Source: Anodontia alba
Lineage: Eukaryota > Mollusca > Bivalvia > Lucinida > Lucinidae
Reading direction: 5' to 3'
Assembly (NCBI GenBank): GCA_964016985.1
Contig: OZ024828.1
Location: 86,630,308 to 86,694,307 of the forward strand
Length of the DNA: 64,000 nucleotides
The position numbers were made by a program, and so were the translations under genes. Below, piece by piece: positions 22,201 through 31,200 of the stretch. The notes under the pieces were generated by a model, which did not search any database, was not told where the DNA came from, and saw nothing but the letters and a program-made list of their open reading frames with translations. Each line of letters opens with the position of its first letter. The first letter of the stretch is position 1.

Positions 22201-25200
22201 TGTGGCCATTTTGTGCAGCAGAGCAGAACCATTTGAGCAATTTTTCTAGAAGACCTCCCAAGGAACAATCCTATCAAGTTTGGTTGAAATCTGCCCAGTG
22301 GTTACGCAGAAGATGTTGTTTGGTTTTATTTTTAGCCCTGGTGGCCATTTTTATGCAGCAGAGCAGAACAATTTGAGCAATTTAGCTAGAGGACATCCAA
22401 AGGAACAATCCTTTCATGTTTGGTTGAAATCCACCCAGTAGCTATGGAGGTGATGTCATTTGAAGCATATTGTGGACAACGGACGATACACGACAGACAG
22501 GGACGACCACTATAACTCGCCTGAGCATGTTGTGCTTAGGTGAGCTAAAAGAAAAATGTATTTATCTGGATACCCCTCATATCAAAAGTTATTGTGCCAG
22601 CAGACTTGTCTGGGCCTTCAATGTTTGGCATGTTGGTGGTTTTGCAGGTGCTGAGCTCAATTGATTGCTATGGCTACCATACAACTTTGTTCTGGTTTCC
22701 TTGGTACAAAACACACTTCATTTCTGCCACATTCTTTGTCACATATGAGGACAGATCCTGAAAATATTACATGTAAAAACTTCATTTATAGAACACATGG
22801 CCGCCATCTTCATAAAAAATAACAAGAACAGTGACTCAGTAATACTGAAGAAATCTCTTCAAGATTAACTACTGAAAGTTGATATGACAAAAACTTAAAA
22901 AATTATATGCTGATGAAAAATCAATAAAAAGACAGAAAAAAGGTAGTATTAATGTAATGTTTTTAAAGAAAACAGGCGCTGACATTTATTGCAAATCAGA
23001 CCAATCTGTATTAGTCAACCCTATTTTCTGAAAAAAAAAAACAACAATAACAAAAAAAAACAACAAACAAACTTAATTTAATCTTAAAGTATTAACCCTT
23101 CATGCTTAGCACTCTGGGTAAAATTTTCAGCAGACGACATTATGAAATATTTTTCTTATTTTTCCCAGAAAACAGAATTTGACATTTCATGCAAACTGTC
23201 TCCATTTTCCCAGAAAAAGGGACTTGACATTTCAGGCAAATTGTCTAAAAATGGGAAAAAAAAGAGAGAACAATATCACCATTTGGCCGTCTGCTGAATT
23301 AGCCCAGAGAATGGTAAAGGTTAAAGCACTAAGCAAACCTGCAGCAGATGAGTCTTTTTTTTCTTGACGTTTCAAGTGACTTGTCTGCTAGGCAGATGAT
23401 TCATGTGAACAGTTAAGTCTTATTTTCTTATAATAATAAAAAGAAGGTCATATGCTGCAGCTGTGATTGGTGCTTTAACTTTTATCACTCTCTGGGTGAA
23501 TTCAGCAGATGACAAATTGATATTTTTCTCGTTTTTCCTAGAAAACAGGATATGACATTTCATCCAAAATGTCTTTGTTGAAGACAATTTGCATGGAATG
23601 TCAAATCCTGTTTCCTTTGAAAAATACCACATATGTCGTCTGCTGAAAGTTTTACCCAGAGTGCTAAACATTGAGGATTAAGCTCATATTCTGTGTACTG
23701 GTAATCTATTTATACGTCAAGGATTATAAGCATATATTTGAAACTGCATGCACTATCATTTTGCTACATTACTGCTTGCAAATAAAAGCACAAATATTAG
23801 ATCTGCAAACTTTGAAGTTCACACAGATACACACAAAAACAAAAACAAAGTACATTACAATAAAGAAAAGAAAATAACCTGCTACCACTGCAAATAATGC
23901 CTAATTATCAGAAGGCAAAAGTAAATCCCAAATTATTTATTTGCTTGTGCTGAGGTTTTACAGCCCAGTCAACCCAATGGGGTCATGTCGAGCGCAGTCA
24001 GTTTACCTAACCACACATTTACTGGGCAGGCTCAGTCCTCTAAGCGGTTAACCAGTATTGTGCACATTCTTTCGCCAGAAACTGACAACTGCCCTTCTTG
24101 AATCAGCGGAAGGGAGAGAATGACCATAGAAAACATTTCATGATCAATCTCCACGAAAGAATGTTGCCGACCTCGGCGGGGGTTGAACCAGCGACCTCCT
24201 GGACCCCCCCAAATTATTTAAATTTGAACTATACTTGGAATATAAATGTTGTTCTTTTTTCTTGTCAAGAAATAAACAGTTTTGAAGTATGAAGTAAGGC
24301 AAATGTATACAAATACAGTATTTTCAATAAAAATGATGCACCTTAACATAAAATCCTCTGCGTGGGTCCTCCTTCACATATAACCTTTTACACCGGTCCT
24401 TCTCTAGTAAGTCATAAATCTCTTCCTGTGCATAAGCAAAATTATCATTAACCCTTAAACCGCCAATCACAACTGCAGCAGACGACATTTATTTTTATTT
24501 TTTTTTTAATTTTTCAAAGAAAACAAGTGTTGATATTTCATGTGAATCGTCTGCTTGGCAAGACGATTCACATGAAATATCAACACTTGTTTTCTTTGAA
24601 AAATTAAAAAAAAAATAAAAATAAATGTCGTCTGCTACAAATTTTGCTTGGCGCTTTAAGGATTAAAGAGCATAGTATGAGAAAAGATGTCTTATCACAT
24701 CTACAGACAACAAATGCCTAGATCAGCCTGTCCATTTGAAGTCTGACCAGGGACTTTGTGGTGGCTTATACAACAAGATGAATATATCAACAAAGGTCTA
24801 GACTACTCTGATGTACAGGCTGATCTGGGTCTTAGCTATTCACATATTGCACAAGTGCTCAATTCTTACACTACACATCATACGGGCTGTGCAAAGCGAA
24901 AATGTGTCTTCGAGCATGCGCTAAATGCATACATTCAGATTCATCCTGTTTGTATGTGTTGAGGTTTTACTGCCCAGTCAACCCAATGGTGTCATGTCGA
25001 GCACGGTCAGTTTACCTAACCACACATTTACTGGCCAGGCTTAGTCCTCAAAGCGGTTAACCAGTGTTGTGCACATTCTTTCGCCAGAAACTGACAACTG
25101 CCCTTCTTGAATCAGTGTACGGGAGAGAATGACTGTAGAAAATATTTCATGATCAATCTCCATAAAAGAATGTTGCTGACCTCAGCGGGGGTTGAACCCA

Positions 25201-28200
25201 CGACCTCCTGGTCTCCAGTTGGACAGCGCATCCAACTGAGCCACCGAGGCCGGCTAGATTCATCCTGAGCATGCGCAAAGCATCATCTGGGTTTTTGCTC
25301 TCTATTCATACATTCTGTAGTATCCTATGATTCTGTTATCAGAGAGTGACGGTCCTGGTCAGACTGCGCATTTGACTGTGCGAATGCGCCGGCTGACTTA
25401 GGCCTTTAACTGTCTGCATATGCCAGAAAACGTTTTCGTATGGCACAGCCCATATACCTCTGGCTAAAACAAACTATTATTTGATAACTATAAATCCTCT
25501 AAAAATTCATACAGTAGAGTTCATTTTTTTTTTTTTTTTTTGTAGTCAACATTGTTTAGTTCATGCCGAATCAGTCAGTTAACCTACTCATAGTTTTCCC
25601 AGGCAGGCTTAGTCTTCAAAGCGGTTAACCAGTAATTTGTGCACTTCTGCCCTTCTTGAATCAATGGAATGGGGAGAATGACTGTAGAAATGATTTCATG
25701 GTCAATTTCCATGAAAGTTATGTGGCCAAGCTGGGATTCAAACTTGCTACCCCTGGATATGTAGTCAGACAGGCTACCAACAGCTCCCTGGAGCCTGGCA
25801 CAGTAAAGTTAAGGGGAAATTGATACATTCAGGGGAATCAGCTCTGTCAAAATTCAGTCAAATTTGTCTTTGAGACCACCTGTATTTTAAGCCAGTTTCA
25901 GAACCATGAAAAATCAAATAGGTCTTAAGCAAGCATCTGTCTTAAGCAACCACTTTTTGGCTTTCCCTTAGGAGCTTGTTTAATACAGGTATGACTTGTT
26001 TTGCCTCCCTTCTGAAAGGCTCCCATTAGGAGCAAATTATTTCCTTTTAGAGTAGGCCCCTTTAAGAAGGGACTGGTTAGTAGTACAACAGGAATTCACA
26101 AAAAGTTGTCTATTGTTACAAGTGGTGTAATGATATATTGATGCATCACGATTGTGACTGCTATGAAAGTGCTATCATGATAGTGTTTTCAGCTATCGAT
26201 AACTATTGCCAGTAGTCTTGTAGTCTTTTTAGCTATCAATAGTTTTGGTAGTTTTTGTCCCTGTAGATTTTCTCCTTCTGTAATACCATTCTGAAGCTTT
26301 TTTTTTTTTTTATCTAAATTAACAAGCTTTTTTTTTTTTTTTTTGTCTAAATTAACAAAGTATGAGAACAAAAAGGATTTCTGTTTTGCAAAAATGTTAG
26401 TTAAAATGGTAGTAAAGCTGATACTTGAGAGAGCAGTAATGTTAGGTATCTTTAGGGGTAGCCCAGTTTTTTTTATAAAATCAATTAAATTCATTAAAAT
26501 ACTGTGCGGTTTAGATATGGTGAAAGTACTGTGATGCATTGTGATATTAGACCCTTGATAGTGATATATACTGAAAGGAAAAAGAAACGCAGGGTAAATT
26601 TTATTCCTAAATTTCATTCAAGTTTAAAAAAGTTTGTTAAATATTTTACTATGATTACAAAACGGTACATGTATGGAACAAAAGTTCCAAATTTCATTGG
26701 TTTGTGATCAACAAGTCTCGAGTTATTGAAGTTCATTGGTAGCTACCCCCCAAATCTTGAAATCAAAATCAAACTGAAAATCAATATCGGGTGTGCCCCC
26801 CTCTTGCTGCCGTTGCTGCCCTAATTCTCCTTTGGATAGAGTTAACCAAAGCATTGGCATCGGGATGTTATTCCATTCATCGATCAACGCATTCCTTAGT
26901 TGTACGAGAGTTGCGGGGGAATTTCGGTGCTTCCTAACCCTTCTGTCCAGATCATCCCACATGTGCTCTATTGGGGTCAAATCTGGACTGTACGGTGGCC
27001 ATGCTAGTGGTGCGATGTTATTGTTTGCCAGGAAATCCTGACAAACTCGGGCAACATGTGGTTGGGCATTGTCCTGCTGCAGAATCAGATTACGTTGTTG
27101 CACAAGCGGGACTGCAACAGGACGCAAGATCCCATCCCTATACCTTACTGCGGTCATATTGCCCGCAACAATAATCAACTGTGATTTTATCCCGTGAGCA
27201 ATGCCTCCCCAGACCATAACGGAGCCACCCCCAAACAGATCCCGTTCGACAACACAGGCGTCGGCAAAGCGTTCTCCCCGAGGTCGGTACACACGACGTC
27301 GACCATCTGCGCGATAGAGTGAACCTAGACTCATCCGTAAAAAGAACTCGTCTCCACTGCCTCATCGGAAATAGCCTGGGCACATATGCTGTCAACCACG
27401 CCATACGACGCAACCTACGTGCCTGGGTCAGAGGCAGACCAACGTATGGACGACAAGCTCGAAGACCAATCTCACGCAATCGACTTCCAACACTCTTCGG
27501 AGAAATTTGTCGATTATGCGTACCTACTGTATTAAGGGCAGTTTCGGTAGCAGTGAGATGACGATTCCGCAAATGTGCCAGACGGATTGTCCTGTCTTGA
27601 CGTCGCGACGTCACGCGTGGACGCCCAGACCGCGGTCGGTCTGTTAAATGCCCTGTCTCCCTTAAACGTCTAACAAGACATTCAATTGTTGAGACGTTAA
27701 CCCCAAAATGATTGGCAACTTGCTGTTGCCTCTGACCCTGCATCAGCAACGCAATTGCCCTACCCCTCTGAACATCAGTCAATCGTACCATGATTGAAAA
27801 AAAGTTCAAAGTAGCGTAAAAATGAAAAGAAAAATCGGTAAAAGAATCGAAGAGCGTTGTGTATCGTTGAAGTGTACCAAATAGTGTGAGGAAATCTTGT
27901 GCTGAAGGTTTAAACATGCTTGTTTTGCACGAAATTTTGGCTTTCCGTATTGTCCGTGCAATGCACTATGTAGTGCATGGTTGAATGATTTCACACACTG
28001 GGTAGATAGCACATCGACCAAAGACTCGTATACCCGCGGTTCACATTCACAGGACAATCTGTAAAAGTGTATGGCTATAGTAAACACCGTAAAAAATGGT
28101 TAAAATAAGAAGGAAAAAACTCTACCCTGCATTTCTTTTTCCTTTCAGTATATATTATAGGGATATCTCTGCTACTGACAGTATCGTGAAAGTCATTATC

Positions 28201-31200
28201 TGGCATGATAGTAAGCCCTACTTGTTACAAAAGAGCAGATAATATGCATCCCCCCACCCCTTGTAGAGTAAACCTTTACCATTCTCTGGGCTGTAATTGG
28301 TGATATTTTTCTTTTCATTTCCCATAAAACGGGATGTGACATTTCATGCACATGTCTCCAATGGAGACAATTTGCATAACACGTCAAATCCTGTTTTATG
28401 TGAAAAATAAGAAAAACATTTCAAAATTTCGTCTGCTGAAAATTTTATCCAGAGTGCTAAGCATTAAACTTACCTGATAAATTTGTAAGTAAGATGAGTA
28501 GACAAGATATTGCTTATTTTTTGAATGAGAAATATGCTGGAAGATATGTTCAAATGATCTTAGAATAACTCCATCCAGTTCTGGGAAACTCACATCATGT
28601 ACACCTGAAATGTATTGGGATTATAAGTGTTGGGTCTAACATCCTGTATTACTGATTAGTGTAAATACAAGCTCCAGATATGATGGTTTTTCAATAGAAA
28701 AGTATTGCTATTTTTCTTATTTCTCCACAAAAACATATATTGTGGGTACTCATTAGAAGCACCTTGCCAAGGCACTTCTAATGAGTACCCACAACATATG
28801 TTTCCCTGCTACCCCTCTTATCAAGAGCAATGTGTCAAAATTTTAACCTGTACTTTTTTCAGCTGCAACCCTTAATTTTACTAGCAATGAACATTTAGAA
28901 ATTGTAAAAAAAGAAAGAAAAAAATTCATAGTATTTCCTACAAAAAATTGGAAAAAGGTTCTTTGAATATACATTTTTCAATAAATACAGCATAGATATC
29001 AGTACTGACATTACATGGGTGTCTCTCATATATTTTCAGGTATACGAAGGACAGGTAACCTAGCAATATTCCATGCCAGAGTTGTGATCCTTGGCTACAA
29101 TTCGCAACTTTGGTTTTCTTTATGCGTTAATTCTGTCTATCTATAGACACTGTAAATAGGGAACTACAAGCTAAAATCCACTTTCCAACTACATCAAAGG
29201 CAGGTCACTCAAAAATTGGAACACCCTGAGTCTGTGTCATAATATTGTAGCCTTAAGTCATATATAGGCAGAGTAGCAGCCCTTGGTCACAATAGGTAGC
29301 CCTAAGTCCTCTATATATCTATGAAGTTTCATCCAGATATGCCATATAATAAAGAAACAAGGCCTCTTCTATATATTAAAAGAACGAGAGGCTAAAAACA
29401 ATTTCTAAGACACTGAAAAGACCCATATTGGATTTGGTAAAAAATTATCCAATTTTGCTCATTTATAATACCGAATCACTCATCCCCGATGCTAATATGT
29501 ATGCAAAATTTGAATAAAATCTGTAAATAAACTCTCAAACTATAGACTGGAGACAAAGTACAGACAGATGGATGGATAGACAATCAATATAACAAAATAC
29601 CCCACTATCGCAGAGACATGGTATAAAAACTGAAAACTTATGACTCATTCATCCTAACTAATATAGATATTCAAATGAGAATTCTGTGAAAATATGCTTA
29701 CAATGCAGAATATGACCATTTACCTTGTAATGTGAATGATTTTCCAGCTCCTGTTTGACCATATGCAAAAATAGTTCCATTATATCCTTGCAAGACCTCA
29801 TCCACCACTTCCCGGAAAGTTCCATCATACAAGTCACACTGTGTTGAACTATACAAAATAGGACAATTTAACTCTAGTCCTGCTGAACCCTGATAAACCC
29901 TGCCTTTGCAAATAGTGTAGATCCAGATCAGTTGGCTTCATAAGCCGATCTGCATCTGCACTGTTTGTCATTAAGTATGTGAATCTGTATCAACAACCTG
30001 GATCAAGTAATCTGATTGGCTGACAATAAGAAGTGGGCGGGCATCTTAATTTATTTAGCATGACAAGGGTTAACCCTTTCAGCCCTGAAGGCCAAATATA
30101 CACTTTTGCAAATGGTGTAGATCCTGATGAGATGGTTCGAAAGAGCTATCTCATCAGGATCTTCACTGTTTGCCATTCTGTTTTAGATATTGTATTGACA
30201 CCCCTATTTGAAACAATGGACATGTCCGAATTCAAAGACGAAAGAGTCCAATTCAGAAACTCAAGAGATGAAATGATTAATTTTCATGGTAAGATGATTT
30301 GCATGCAATGTCAAGGCTTATTCATTATTTTTTTTTTTTTTTTTTTTTCTGCAAAATATTTCAAGATCCCCATTCAATTGGTATGAAGTAGGTTGGGTAG
30401 GACCATCCCACTTACCTTATAAATGTTGTATTTCATATGGTATTTTTATACATATAGTTGTATTACATATGACGCTCAACACACAAAAAGCTCCCCTATG
30501 CAATTTGCGGACAATGCAGGCCCAAATAAACCGGTGCGTTGCCCAAATAAACCGGTGCGTTCATGCACCAAAGCAATCTAAGTTTTGAAGATGTTTGAAA
30601 GTTTTTATCATATATTAGCACAGGAGCCATTGGGTTGATGGACTACATGCATTTCAACAAATCTTTCATTACACCTGGCCCAAGGAGGTTCTGTATGAAA
30701 TATGATAAAAAATTAGCCCAGCAACTTCAGAAAAGTTATTTGAAACTGTGGACAGATGATGGATAGGTGGTGATCACTATAGCTAAGAACACATTAACTG
30801 GGCCACGCCATGCAAAAAAGTGTCTTCGGGCAAATGTGGACAGAGAAAGCCCAGATCACCCTGCACATCTGTGCAGTGTGATCAGGGCCTTCATTGTCTG
30901 CTAACAGAATAATTGGATACTACAGAATGAAAAGCAAATGCCCAGATGAGACTTTACACATGTGTAGGATGATGTGAATCTGCACATATTGTGCATGCTC
31001 GAAGGCACTTTTTCATTTGACCCAGCCCAGATGAAGTATCCTTAAACTGCCAATCAAAACCCTAAACCCTTAAACTGCCAATCAAAACCCTTAACCCTTA
31101 AACTGCCAATCAAAACAATTGTCATCTGCTTTGTCATCTGCTTGTGATTTTAAATGTCATTTTTGCAAACAGTGTGGACCCAGATCAGACTGCTCCTCTA

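Larger units (their letters stand above)
19402..22547 (+). repeat. Tandem-array cassette H6 (core 3)
   Basis: Left terminus: GAGGCtttGGCCTC hairpin then GCTCACCTGAG. Body: roughly 17 units of about 140-149 bp with GCAGCCATTTTGTGCAGTGG, TTTGAGCAATTTTGGTAGAG and ATCAAGTTTGGTTGAAATC. Right terminus: ACGACAGACAGGGACGACC then GTGCTTAGGTGAGCTAA. Two SINEs are inserted. It occupies most of kinesin intron 7; ORFs here are repeat translations. Confidence 0.9.
26105..28215. repeat. ATAGTGCTATC repeat split by a Tc1 element
   Basis: Left part 26105-26570 and right part 28149-28215 match 49195-49645 (TGATGCATC, CTATCATGATAGTGTTTTCA, GATATTAGACCCTTGATAG). The insertion in the first copy is the Tc1-type element. 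Confidence 0.78.

Noticed and set aside
26189..26617. 142-residue minus-strand ORF
   Set aside because: Runs through poly-T/A tracts of a dispersed repeat and across the Tc1 border; low-complexity lysine run.
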